64,000 bases of DNA from Lolium rigidum (GCF_022539505.1 NC_061510.1:94504292-94568291); one strand, 5' to 3'. Counted from the first letter of the stretch, positions 10,290-21,921 are shown. Notes: generated by a model not told the origin, from the letters alone. A program made the numbers and translations.

Positions 10290-11871
10290 AACTGTTGAGC
10301 CCATCTTAATGGCTATAAAGAAAGAACTTCTTGGGAGATAACCCATGTGTTTTTTTACTACAGTACTTTGTTTTATATTTGTGTCTTGGAAGTTGTTTAC
10401 TACTGTAGCAACCTCTCCTTATCATGTTTTTGTGCCAAGTAAAGTTTCTATGTTAAAGTTGATGTTATATTTGGGATCGCTGCGCAGAAACAGCATTGCT
10501 GTCTGTCACGAATCTGGGCACAGGCCTCTGTAGAAAATTCTAAAAAATCTGCCAATTTACGAGCGTGATCCTCAGATATGTACGCAACTTTCATTAGTTT
10601 TGAGTTTTTCCATTTGAGCAAGTCTGGTGCCAGCTTTAAATTCGTCTTTACGGACTGTTCTGCTTTTGACAGATTCTGCCTTTTATTTCGCATTGCCTCT
10701 TTTGCTATGTTGGATTCATTTCTTTGATCCATTAATGTCCAGTAGCTTTATGCAATGTCCAGAAGTGAAAAGAATGTTTGTTTCACCTCTGAACATGTGA
10801 ATTTTTGATTATGCACTAACCCTCTAATGAGTTTGCTTGAAGTTTTGTGTGAAGGAAGTTTTCAAGGGTCAAGAGAGGAGGATGATATACTACGATCAAG
10901 AAGAATGAAAAGTCTAAGCTTGGGGATGCCCCGGTGGTTCATCCCTGCATATTTCAAGAAGACCCAAGCATCTAAGCTTGGGGATGCCCAAGGCATCCCC
11001 TTCTTCATCGACAAAGTATCGGGTTCCTTCTCTTGAAACTATATTTTTATTCGGTCACATCTTATGTACTTTACTTGGAGCGTCTGTATGTTTTTGTTTT
11101 TGTTTTTGTTTGAATAAATGATTGTTTGGGAGAGAGACACGCTCCGCTGGTTCGTATGAACACATGTGTTCTTAGCTTTTAATTTTCATGGCGAAGGTTG
11201 AAACTGCTTCGTTAATTGTTATATGATTGGAAACGGGAAATGCTACATGTAGTAATTGGCGTAATGTCTTGAATAATGTGATACTTGGCAATTGTTGTTC
11301 TCATATAGATCTTGTTTAAGCTCTTGCATCATGTACCTTGTACCCATTAATGAATAATTACATAGAGCTTGTTAAAATTTGGTTTGCATGATTGGTCTCT
11401 CTAAGTCTAGATATTTTCTGGTTGAGGTGTTTGAACAACAAGGAGACGATGTAAAGTCTTATAATGCTTACAATATGTTTATATGTGAGTCTTGCTGCAC
11501 CATTTTATACTTGAGTTTGCTTCAAATAACCTTGCTAGCCTAAACCTTGTATAGAGAGGGAATACTTCTCATGCATCCAAATACTTGAGCCAATATTCAT
11601 GCCATTTGTGTCCACCATACCTACCTACTACATGGTATTTCTCCGCCATTCCAAAGTAAATTGCTTGAGTGCTACCTTTAAACAAATTCAAAAGTTATTA
11701 CCTCTTATTTGTGTCAATGTTTTATAGCTCATGAGGAAGTATGTGGTGTTTATCTTTCAATCTTGTTGGGCAACTTTCACCAATGGACTAGTGGCTTCAT
11801 CCGCTTATCCAATAATTTTGCAAAAAGAGCTCGCAATGGGATTCCCAGTCCCAAATTAATTAATAAAAATA

Positions 11872-11960
11872 GACACTCCTCCATGGTATGTGATTGTTGG
11901 ACGGCACCCGAAGGATTCGGTTAGCCATGGCTTGAGAAAGCAAAGGTGGGGAGGAGTGTC
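11872..11960 (+). promoter_or_regulatory. Conserved long hairpin, Q copy 1
   Basis: The closing arms are perfect: GACACTCCTCC (11872-11882) and GGAGGAGTGTC (11950-11960). Inside are matched CCATGG words (11881-11886 and 11925-11930) and an apical stem CCGAA/TTCGG (11908-11920). Equivalent hairpins occur in B and D. A role in RNA packaging, dimerisation or 3' end function is possible but unproven. Confidence 0.7.
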
Positions 11961-11984
11961 ATCATAATAAAACTAAAATTAAAA

Positions 11985-12071
11985 GGCACTCCTTCGTGGT
12001 ATGAGATTGTTGGCAGGCACCCGAGGATTCGGTTAGCCATGGTTTGTGAAAGAAAGGTTGGAAGGAGTGCC
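11985..12071 (+). promoter_or_regulatory. Conserved long hairpin, Q copy 2
   Basis: This is a duplicate of the preceding hairpin with arms GGCACTCCTTC (11985-11995) and GAAGGAGTGCC (12061-12071). Relative to copy 1, two base pairs have changed on both sides, A-T to G-C and C-G to T-A, so pairing is kept. The apical CCGA/TCGG element is also kept. Confidence 0.7.
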
Positions 12072-12691
12072 ACCCAAAAATAAAATAAAATGGGAGCCGC
12101 TCTTTGAAGGTTTGTTTGGCAAGGGGGTTAGAGTGCCCACTACCATTCGTTGACAACAACAAACACCTCTCAAAACTTTACTTTTATGCTCTCTATATGT
12201 TTTCAAAATCAAAGCTCTAGCACAAATATAGCAATCGATCCTTTCCTCTTTTGAAGGGCCATTCTTTTACTTTATTGTTGAGTCAGTTTACCTATTCTTT
12301 CTATCTTAGAAGCAAACACTTGTGTAAATTGTGTGCATTGATTCTTACATGTTTACCCATTGCACTTGTTATATTACTTTGTGTTGACAATTATCCATGA
12401 GATATACATGTTAAAGTTGAAAGCAACCGCTGAAACTTATATCTTCCTTTGTGTTGTTTCAAAGCTTTTCTACTAAGAATTTATTGCTTATGAGTTAACT
12501 CTTATGCAAGACTCATTGATGCTTGTCTTGAAAGTATTATTCATGAAAAGTCTTTGTTATATGATTCATTTGTTTACTCATTATCTTCATCATTGCTTCG
12601 AATCTCTACATTTATCTCATGTGCTTTACAATAGTATGATCAAGGTTATGATGGCATGTCACTTCAGAAATTATCTTTGTTATCGTTTTAC

Positions 12692-12726
12692 CTGCTCGGG
12701 ACGAGCAGAACTAAGCTTGGGGATGC
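12692..12726 (+). promoter_or_regulatory. Pre-PPT hairpin and polypurine tract of Q
   Basis: CTGCTCG (12692-12698), loop GGA and CGAGCAG (12702-12708) form a perfect 7-bp stem. After four bases comes AAGCTTGGGGATGC, which ends at the 3' LTR start. The tract primes plus-strand DNA synthesis in LTR elements. The hairpin is an extra feature also seen in P, B and D. Confidence 0.75.
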
Positions 12727-14468
12727 TGATACGTCTCCAACGTATCGATAATTTCTTATGTTCCATGCTACATTATTGATGATATCTACATGTTTTATGC
12801 ACACTTTATGTCATATTCGTGCATTTTCTGGAACTAACCTATTAACAAGATGCCGAAGTGCCAGTTCCTGTTTTCTGCTGTTTTTGGTTTCATAAATCCT
12901 AGTAACGAAATATTCTCGGAATTGGACGAAATCAACGCCCAGGTTCCTATTTTGCCCGGAAGCATCCAGAACACCCGAGAGCCGCCAGAGGGGCCCCGTG
13001 GACCCTGCATGATAGGGTGGCGCGGCCTGGGCCCTGGCCGCGCCGCCCTATGGTGTGGTGGCCCCAGGCCCCCTCCGAGGCTGCCCTTTCGCCTATATAA
13101 AGCCCCTGCATCGAAAACCCTTACAGGAAGCCACGATACGCGAAACCTTCCAGAGCCGCCGCCATCGCGAAGCCAAGATCTGGGGGACAGGAGTCTCTGT
13201 TCCGGCACCCTGCCGGACGGGGAAGTGCCCCCGGAAGGCTTCTCCATCGACACCGCTGCCATCTCCACCGCCATCTTCATCACCGCTCGCTGCTCCCATG
13301 AAGAGGGAGTAGTTCTCCATCGAGGCTCGGGGCTGTACCGGTAGCTATGTGGTTCATCTCTCTCCTATGTACTTCAATACAATAATCTCATGAGCTGCCT
13401 TACATGATTGAGATTCATATGATGATGCTTGTAATCTAGATGTCATTATGCTAGTCAAGTGAGTTTTACTTATGTGATCTCCGGAGACTCCTTGTCCCAC
13501 GTGTGTAAAGGTGACAGTGTGTGCACCGTGTGGGTCTCTTAGGCTATATTTCACGAATACTTATTCACTGTTGAATGGCATAGTGAAGTGCTTATTTATA
13601 TCTCTTTATGATTGCAATATGTTTTGTATCACAATTTATCTATGTGCTACTCTAGCAATGTTATTAAAGTAGTTTTATTCCTCCTGCACGATGTAATGGT
13701 GACAGTGTGTGCATCCGTGTTAGTACTTGGTTTATGCTATGATCATGATCTCTTGTAGATTGCGAAGTTAACTATTGCTATGATATATTGATGTGATCTA
13801 TTCCTCCTACATATGCATGAAGGTGACAGTGTGCATGCTATGTTAGTACTTGGTTTAGTTTTTTGATCTATCTTACACTATAGGGTTACTAAAATATGAA
13901 CATTAATTGTGGAGCTTGTTAACTCCGGCATTGAGGGTTCGTGTAATCCTACGCAATGTGTTCATCATCCAACAAAAGTGTAGAGTATGCATTTATCTAT
14001 TCTCGTCATGTGATCAATGTTGAGAGTGTCCACTAGTGAAAGTCTATTCCCTAGGCCTTGTTCCTAAATATCGCTATCGCTGCTTGTTTACTGCTTTCAC
14101 TGCGTTACTACTGCTGCGTTACTACTCATGCGTTACTACTGCATGTTTACTTCCCGCAATATTACTACCATCAACCGCACGCCAGCAAGCACTTTTTCGG
14201 CGCCGTACTACTGCTCATATTCATTCATACCACTTGTATTTCACTATCTCTTCGCCGAACTAGTGCACCTATTAGGTGTGTTGGGGACACAAGAGACTTC
14301 TTGCTTTGTGGTTGCAGGGTTGCATGAGAGGGATATCTTCGACCTCTTCCTCCCTGAGTTCGATAAACCTTGGGTAATCCACTTAAGGGAAACTTGCTGC
14401 TGTTCTACAAACCTCTGCTCTTGGAGGCCCAACACTGTCTACAAGAATAGAAGCACCCGTAGACATCA
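12727..14468 (+). repeat. Element Q right LTR (c), 1742 bp
   Basis: It starts TGATACGTCTCC and ends GACATCA, with TATATAAA at 13094-13101. It is nearly identical to LTR b, including the insertion with the GGCGCC word (~14186). P internal sequence resumes immediately after it. Confidence 0.9.
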
Positions 14469-16318
14469 CCCATGTGTTTATTTTGCTACTGTTTTGTTGT
14501 GTCTTGGAAGTTGTTACTACTGTAGCGTCTGTTTGCTTTTATTTTTGTTTTGGTTTGAATAAAGTTGGATCGCACCATCCTTGTATTGGAGATATTACGC
14601 TCCGCTTTTTCATTTGAACACTTGTGTTCTTAGTTATGCTTTAATGTTCATGGCGAAGGCTGAAAATTGCTTCGTTGATTGCTATTTGGTTGGAATCAGA
14701 AAATGCTTCATATGGTTTTGAATAACTTGATACTTGGCAATTGTTTTGAGCTCTCATAGATCATGCTTAAGCTCTTGCATCATGTAGTTTAATCTATTAG
14801 TGGAGAACTACCGTAGAGCTTGTTGAAATTTGGTTTACATGATTGGTCTCTCTAAGGTCTAGATATTTTCTGGTAAAAGTGTTTGCGCAACAAGGAAGAC
14901 AGTGTAGAGTCTTATAATGCTTGCAATATGTTCTTGTGTAAGTTTTGTTGTACCTGTTCATACTTGTGTTTGCTTCAAACAACCTTGCTAGCCAAAGCCT
15001 TGTACTGAGAGGAAATGCTTCTCGTGCATCCAAACACCTTGAGCCAAAACCCATGCCATTCGTGTCCACCATAACTAACTATATGTGGTATTTTTCTGCC
15101 ATTCCAAAGTAAATTACTTGAGTGCTACCTTTAAAATTTCATTCCTTTGTCTTTGCAATATATAGCTCATGGGAAAATAGCTTAAAAACTATTGTGGTGA
15201 TGAATATGTAGCTATGTGTTTTAGTTCTTATAAGTTGCTTGTTGAGCGGTAACCATGTTTCTGGGGACGCCGTCAACTTTTTACACCTTTGTTGAATATC
15301 ATGTGAGTTGATATGCATGTTCGTCTTGTCTGAAGTAAGGGTGATTTATCATGATCAAATGGTTTGAGTATGCATATGTTAGAGAAGAACATTGGGCCGC
15401 TAACCAAAGCCATGTATCATGGTGGAAGTTTTCAGTTTGGACATTCATCCTCAATCTCTTATGAGAATATTATTTGTTGTTGAATGCTTATCTGTTTTCT
15501 GTTTTGTCCCGGTATGGATGTCCTAAGTTGAGATTATTCAAAAACGAGAAATAAAATGCGATTTATCTCCTTGGACCTTTGTACAGGCGGCATAGAGGTA
15601 CCCCTTTGTGACACTTGGTTGAAACATATGTTATGCAATGATAATCCATGTAAATCCAAGCTAATTAGGACAAGGTGCGGGCACTATTGGTATTCTATGC
15701 ATGAGGCTTGCAACTTGTAGGAAGTATTATGCATAATACATATGGATTATTACTACCGTTGACAAAATTGTTTCTATGTTTTCAAAACAAAAGCTCTAGC
15801 ACAAAAATAGTAATCCATGCTTCCCTCTGCGAAGGGCCTTTCTTTTACTTTATGTTGAGTCAGTTTACCTACTTCTTTCTATCTTAGAAGCAAACACTTG
15901 TGTTAACTGTGTGCATTTATTCTTACATGTTTACTTATTGCACTTGTTATATTACTCTATGTTGGCAAATATCCATGAGATATACATGTTACAAGTTGAA
16001 AGCAACTGCTGAAACTTAATCATCCTTTGTGTTGCTTCAATACCTTCTACTTTGAATCTATTGCTTTATGAGTTAGCTCTTATGCAAGTATTGTTGATAC
16101 TTGTCTTGAAAGTACTATTCATGAAAAGTTTTGCTATATGATTCAGTTGTTTAGTCATTATCTTTTGTTAGCAATCTATTGCTTTGAATCACTTCATTCA
16201 TCTCATATGCTTTACACTATTGTTGATCAAGATTATGTTGGTAGCATGTCACTTCCGAAATTATTGTTGTTATCGTTTACCTACTCGAGGGCGAGTAGGA
16301 ACTAAGCTTGGGGATGCT
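14469..16318 (+). other. Element P internal 3' region
   Basis: The sequence is homologous to Q from about 10341 onward but clearly diverged. It lacks the long hairpin cassette, which is replaced by unrelated sequence between about 15180 and 15770. It ends with a hairpin CTACTCG/CGAGTAG (16281-16298) and the polypurine tract AAGCTTGGGGATGCT just before LTR d. No protein-coding frame is visible. Confidence 0.75.
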
Positions 16319-17805
16319 TGATACGTCTCCAACGTATCTATAATTTCTTATGTTCCATGCTAGTTTTATGACAATACCTACATGTTTTGTTCACACTTTA
16401 TGATGTTTTGATGCATTTTCCGGAACTAACCTATTAACAAGATGCCGAAGCGCCAGTTCCTGTTTTCTGCTGTTTTTGGTTTCAGAAATACTACAAAGGA
16501 AATATTCTCGGAATTGGACGAAATCAACGCCCAGAATCTTATTTTTCCACGAAGCTTCCAGAGAGCCAGAGAGGGACCAGAGGGGAGCCCTGGGGGCCCC
16601 ACCCCAAAGGGCGGCGCAGCCTGGCCCCTGGGCGCGCCCCCGTATGGTGTGGGACCACCAGGTCCCCTCCGAGGCCGCCCTTCCGCCTATAAAGTCTCTC
16701 CGCCTCGAAAACCCTAAAAACATAAGCTACGGGACGAGAAAAGTTACGAAGCCGCCGCCATCGCGAAACTCCAATTCGGGGGACAGAAGTCTCTGTTCCG
16801 GCACGCCGCCGGGACGGGGAATTGCCCCCGGAATCCATCTCCATCGACACCACCGCCATCTTCATCGCCGTTGTCTGTCTCCCATGATGAGGAGGGAGTA
16901 GTTCTCCCCCGAGGCTGAGGGCTCTACCGGTAGCTATGTGGTTAATCTCTCTCTCATGTACCCCAATATAATGATCTCATGAGCTGCCTTACATGATTGA
17001 GATCCATATGATGAGCTTTGTATCACTATTAATCTATGTGCTACTCTAGTGATGTTATTAAAGTAGTATATTACTCCTCCATGATGTAAAGGTGACAGTG
17101 TGTGCATCATGTAGTACTTGGCGTAGGTTATGATTGTAATCTCTTGTAGATTATGGAGTTAACTATTACTATGATAGTATTGATGTGATCTATTTCCCCT
17201 TTCATAGTGTAAAGGTGACAGTGTGTATGCTATGTTAGTACTCGGTCTAAATTGCAATGATCTATTATGCTCTAAAGGTTACTTAAATATGAATGTCGAA
17301 TGTTGTGGAGCTTGTTAACTCCGGCTTGAGGGAGCTCTTGTAGCCCTACACAATGAATGGTGTTTGTTATCCAACAAGAGAGTGTATGTAGCACAAGTGA
17401 GGAGAAGTTATTTATTTATTATGTGATCAATGTTGAGAGTGTCCACTAGTGAAAGTATGATCCCTAGGCCTTGTTTCCAAATACTGCAAACATCGCTTGT
17501 TTACTGTTTTACCGCATCTTTACTTCCTGCAATATTACCACCATCTATACCACCTGTGTTTTACTATCTCTTCGCCAAACTAGTGCACCTATACATCCGA
17601 CAAGTGTATTAGGTGTGTTGGGGACACAAGAGACTTCTTGTATCTTAATTGCGGGGTTGCTTGAGAGGACTATCTTTGACCTCTACCTCCCTGAGTTCGA
17701 TAAACCTTGGGTGATTCACTTAAGGGAAACTTGCTGCTGTTCTACAAACCTCTGCTCTTGGAGGCCCAACACTGTCTACAAGAATAGAAACACACATAGA
17801 CATCA
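16319..17805 (+). repeat. Element P right LTR (d), 1487 bp
   Basis: It begins TGATACGTCTCC and ends GACATCA. It has a GC-rich block and TATAAA at 16688-16693. It is shorter than the Q LTRs because it lacks their ~55-bp and smaller insertions in the 3' part. The first ~360 bp are absent from its partner at 5191. Confidence 0.9.
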
Positions 17806-18757
17806 GATACCACAATGTCATACCTATCTATGAATAAAACAATGCAAGCAGATATTCATGACATGCTACTCATTATTAATAAATTGGAACTAAACATGAG
17901 AGATCATGAACTACTAGACTTTCATTAAATGACATATACCTCACATGAACCAACTAAGCATGCTCACATGGATGAGTATATGTACAAAAATGAAAACAAA
18001 TAGAGTTCATACCAGCCTCTCACCACAGTCGAGTTGCCGTGTAGATCGTCATTATTGCCTTTCACTTGTGTGGCTTGAATAATAATATGAAATGAAAACC
18101 AAGCTCCAACCACTGGAGACCGCCGAACTCCCTAATAAACTTTACAAAACCAAAGAAGAACAAAAAATATTTTTGGTGTTTTCGGGTTAGAAATAAGAAC
18201 AAAAGGAAACAAGCAAACAAAGCAAAATCTTTTTGGATTTTCTCATAGCAAACTAACGATAGCAAATAAGGTAAAATAGGAACAAAGAACCAAATAAGCA
18301 AATGGTGAAGAGAAACAACAGAAATATTTTTGGTCTTTTTGTATTTTAGGAAAGAAACAAAGCAAAAACAAGAGAATGAAAACTAAAAGAAACACAGAAA
18401 AGCAAGATGGCAGAAATCTGCCAAAACTTGACAGCAGTACAGTAATCGATTTTTACGAAAATCTTCCGCTGCTCAGATCGAAAAGTGTTCAACTAATGAA
18501 AGTTAGATAATAACCTGGGGAACATGCAAAAAAATTGGCTTCGCAAAATAACATTCTGGCTGTTTTTGAGAATTTTTTTGGTATCAGTCCAGAATCTGTT
18601 TTCAAACAACACTTCCCCAAATATCATCTCCCTCTTATTAGAAACCACTTTAAGAAGCTAAACAAGTATATACAAGTATCCAGCAATTGTAATATGCAAT
18701 GAATGAGTGATGCCGGCATACCTCCCCCCAAGCTTAGGCTTTTGGCCTAAGTGGAGG
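17806..18757 (-). other. Element C non-coding 3' region, truncated
   Basis: This is AT-rich with no long frame. On the minus strand a polypurine-like AAGCTTGGGGGGAGG sits about 30 nt after the stop of the extra ORF (18723-18737). Beyond that are A/T-rich runs and the abrupt junction with LTR d of P at 17805/17806. The usual 3' cassette and LTR of this family (compare D) are absent. Confidence 0.6.
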
Positions 18758-19875
18758 TCAATCCCACGGTCCCCATGAGGTGGCACCTCCGTAGTATGAC
18801 GAAGAAGGATCCTGTTCTGGGTATGTGCTGGAAGACGCACCAGGATACGTGACGGTGTACCCGTAGGAGGGCTCGGCATCCTCGGAGTCATGCTGCTGGT
18901 GGAAACCATGTATCCTCAGCTGCTCATCCACCTCCTCCTTAGAGCACGACCACGGTTTCCTGTGAACACTGAACAAATCGGCATGCGGCAAGGGGATTTC
19001 CCTCTCATCCCCGTCAATAAACAACATTTTATAGACAATATTTTCTAAGCTAGAGTCAGTTGTGACAAATTGGTGACTCTTCATAGCAGCAATATCAAGC
19101 CTAACAGGGGTTAGTTTCTCATCAATAGGATCAAGAGGAAGATCTAGATGTGCCAAAATACGTGACGCAATAATTCCTCCATAGATAGGTCCCCTAGTAG
19201 ATAGGCGACGAGCAATAAGAGCACCAAGATGATAAGGTGTGTTACCAGTCAATGCAGCAACAAGAAAATCAAGATGATAACTAGAAATGTTACTAGTGTT
19301 CTCCCTACCAAGAATGCTAGTAGCAAGATAGTAAGCGAAATATCTAATGGCGGGAAGTTGAATGTTTCTTATCTTGCCGCGCTGAATGGTGCGGCTATCA
19401 TCATTGGTGACTTCCCGATAGAGCTCCGTTAAAGCCTTGGGGATTTTCTCGATCTTCTTCGCTGTACCTACAGGAGCAATATCCAATGCAATACAAAAAT
19501 CCTTCAACTTCATAGTAATAGGATTATCATAAATCCTGAATGTAACTGTTGGCGTGAAGTGCGTGTTGTTGAACTTGAAGCTTTCAACAAAGATTTTAGT
19601 TAGCATGTAGTATTGGCTCCTCTCATCTTCCATATAGGTAGATAAGCCCACATTGTTTATGAGGAATAAGAAATCATCGAGCAACCCTGCATTACGCAAA
19701 AAGTCATAGCATGGAAATGATGAAGCATTAGGAACTCCATTATCCTCTTCAACTTTGAAGCTCGGTGCGATGACATCCTCATTATAGGATCGTCTAATTC
19801 GAGTGGCTGCCCTTGAGGGCCTCCCCGTGCTCGTCGTCTCTCTTTCGAACACCTCTCCAAAGTTGTGGTTGTCCA
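18758..19875 (-). CDS. Element C extra ORF, resembles ATHILA ORF-1 / plant transposon protein
   Basis: This intact frame of about 371 codons uses the ATG at 19875 (MDNHNFGEV), which follows the promoter-like block. The frame is open further upstream to 19975. The central part (residues ~60-300) has the pattern of the ATHILA ORF-1 or putative plant transposon protein families: an F-L motif, an E-R-S-Q-Y-Y-M-L-T-x-I-F segment, a T-V-T-F-R-I-Y-D region, an L-x-D-F-C-I-A-L motif and a helical region with G-A-L-I-A-R-R-L. The C-terminus is Ser/Tyr/Pro-rich and unstructured. The assignment is from memory of motifs, not a search. Its role is unknown; it is retained intact although gag in the same element is broken. 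Confidence 0.7.
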
Positions 19876-20199
19876 TTTTCCTTTTCAGAAATTTTTCAAC
19901 AATCATTATAAAATTTGATTTCAAGGTATATAATTGAAGGAAACTACTATAGGAACTTGCTAGAGTAATAAACATGCATTAGAACTCATTTCTACAACTT
20001 GAATCAAGCATGCAAGCTCACTTAACATGTCACCTACAGCAGCAAATTTCTCAAGATGTACTGAACCATTCAAAATTATAATTGGATAATCGAAGGAGTC
20101 ACATACCGGAGAGCAAATGTGCCAAATTTCAGACATAAATCTGGGCTGAGTAAAGAGATCGAAGAATCCTAAGCTCTTGAGCAAAAACGCGAGTGAGAG

Positions 20200-20400
20200 A
20201 AAGTTGGTACGAGTTTTTTCGGGAGAGAGAGTGGAATGGGAGGAAGAGATGAGTTAGTGGGGCAAGGAGGGGGCCACACCACAGGGTGGCGCGCCCCCCT
20301 CCTTGGCCGCGCCGGCACATGGGGGCAGCCTCGGGGTGCCCCACTGGTCAGCCCCAGGTGCTCCCAGGTAGCTCTTCGAAAAATAAGACCAACGGTATAA
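20200..20400 (-). promoter_or_regulatory. Internal GC-rich promoter-like block of C
   Basis: Reading minus, a GC-rich segment with GGCGCGGCCAAGG and GGGCGCGCCACC forms an imperfect palindrome (20275-20325) of the same type as that in this family's LTR (34981-35030). It is followed by a pyrimidine-rich run like plant transcription start regions and then, after ~330 bp, the ATG of the extra ORF. This suggests that the extra ORF has its own promoter. Confidence 0.5.
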
Positions 20401-20666
20401 TTTTTGTAAATTTTTGAAAACTTTGAAAAATGCACATTTCTGGGTGTTAAAATTATTATTACAGGGCAGAAAAAGATTTTGAAATCTCTAAACAATTAAA
20501 GAACCTTGCAAAACAAATAGTGCTACAGCAAGTAAAACAAGTGGAGAAGGAGAGAAATGTTGTTTAGCTCTCTCATGCATTTAAAATATACTTGTTAACA
20601 AGGTTGATCAAGTCTTGCTACCAAATAAATTTTACATGACATAAGAAGAAATAAACCTCAAATGAA

Positions 20667-21921
20667 TCATGTTACCTTATAATGAATTGATATGGATCCA
20701 ATCACAAGAGTTTGATATTCTTCTTTAGGCTCATATATTGGACAATCAATAGTTCCCACCTTAATAGTTCTCAAATTAAAAATTGTATTAACTCCATATA
20801 CTTCATCAATCCTCTTGGGAAAATAGACAGTATGTTCCTTGTCATCAACATTGAAAGTAACTTTTCCTTTATTGCAATCAATAACAGCCCCTGCAGTATT
20901 AAGAAAGGGTCTTCCAAGAATAATAGACATATTATCATCTTCAGGCATTTCCAACACAACAAAATCAGTTAATATTAAGCAATTTTGAGTAACTTGAACA
21001 GGAACATCTTCACATACACCAACGGGAACAGCGGTAGATTTATCAGCCATTTGCAAAGATATATCAGTTGGTATCAACTTATCTAAATCAAGTCTCTTGT
21101 AAAGAGAAAAAGGCATCACACTAACTCCTGCTCCCAAATCACATAGAGCAGTTCTAACATAATTATTCTTGATGGAACAAGGAATAGTTGGTATACCTGG
21201 GTCTCCCAGCTTCTTTGGAACCTTGCCATTGAAAGAGTAATTAGCGAGCATAGTGGAAATCTCCTCATTAGGAATTTTCCTTTTGTTAGAGACAATATCT
21301 TTCATATACTTTGAATAAGGAGGCAATTTAATAGCATCAGTCAAAGGGATTTGTAAAAACAAGGGTTTCATCCAATCACAGAATTTATTATAGTGTTCTT
21401 CTTCCTTTGATTTTAGTTTCTTAGCAGGAAAAGGCATTTGCTTTTGAACCCAAGGTTCTCTTTCACTACCATGTTTCTTAGAAATAAAATCTTCTTTAGT
21501 GTACTTTTTATTTTTAGCATGCTTTTCAGGTTCATTTTCAATCTCTTCTTTATCAGGAGTATCATTCTTATCATTATCTTTATCATGTTCATTACCACTT
21601 TCGGCTTCAGACATCGAAATAGAAATACTATTAGGATCATTAACAGGTTCAGAGGATTCTACAACAGTTTTATGTTTCTTCTTCTTTTTCTTAGAAGGAC
21701 TACTAGTTTCTTTAATTCGTTGAGAATCTTGTTTAACTCTTTTGGGATGCCCTTCAGCATATAGAGGATCCTGGGTAGAAAAACCGCCTCTAGTTGTTAC
21801 TTCATAAGCATGCTTTTCTTTATGATTATTTTCTAACAAATCACTTTGCACTTTAGTAAGTTGATCAATTTGAGTTTGAATCATATGAAAATGTTCAACA
21901 AGCATCTTAACATCATTGGAG
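20667..21921 (-). pseudogene. Element C gag C-terminal and aspartic protease region
   Basis: The frame continues the C gag after removal of element B. It has a Lys/Glu-rich linker (about 120 residues) and then an aspartic protease with D-L-G-A-G-V-S-V-M-P as the active-site motif. Further hallmarks are S-I-I-L-G-R-P-F-L-N-T-A-G-A and an I-D-C-N-K-G end. The usual plant motif is D-x-G-A-S; here Ser is replaced by Gly (DLGAG), common in Athila-type copies but possibly weakening activity. No RT follows: the frame stops and non-coding sequence begins. The N-terminal ATG at 21938 lies inside the LTR of B and is accidental. Confidence 0.8.

Larger units (their letters stand above)
10290..12726 (+). 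other. Element Q non-coding 3' internal region
   Basis: This region has no credible ORF. It holds two internal copies of the polypurine-like word CTAAGCTTGGGGATGCC (10914-10930 and 10972-10988). It also has a segment (about 11570-12300) shared with element B (about 29640-30400) and element D (63400-64000, minus strand), two long hairpins, and the true polypurine tract AAGCTTGGGGATGC just before LTR c. The conservation among families with different LTRs suggests a cis-acting cassette. Confidence 0.75.
7687..14468 (+). mobile_element. Element Q: complete non-autonomous LTR element nested in P
   Basis: Q has two closely matching LTRs (7687-9414 and 12727-14468), a primer site, one open frame, a long non-coding 3' half and a polypurine tract. 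The right LTR passes directly into P internal sequence at CCCATGTG (14469), which corresponds to about 10341 of Q's own internal region. On the left, a second Q 3' end (7252-7686) precedes the LTR, so Q was once part of a tandem LTR-internal-LTR-internal-LTR chain. No pol domains are present. Confidence 0.85.
5191..17805 (+). mobile_element. Element P: non-autonomous Ty3/Gypsy-like LTR element, interrupted by Q
   Basis: P consists of a 5'-truncated left LTR (5191-6318), an internal 5' part with a primer site and one ORF, a Q insertion complex, the internal 3' part (14469-16318) and a right LTR (16319-17805). The two P LTRs are very similar to each other (shared diagnostic words around 5200-5400 and 16690-16880) and differ from the Q pair. 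No reverse transcriptase or integrase is visible. The right LTR is followed by GATAC (17806-17810), a possible 5-bp target copy that cannot be checked because the left end is lost. The tRNA primer site and layout suit the Athila/Tat side of Ty3/Gypsy. Confidence 0.8.
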
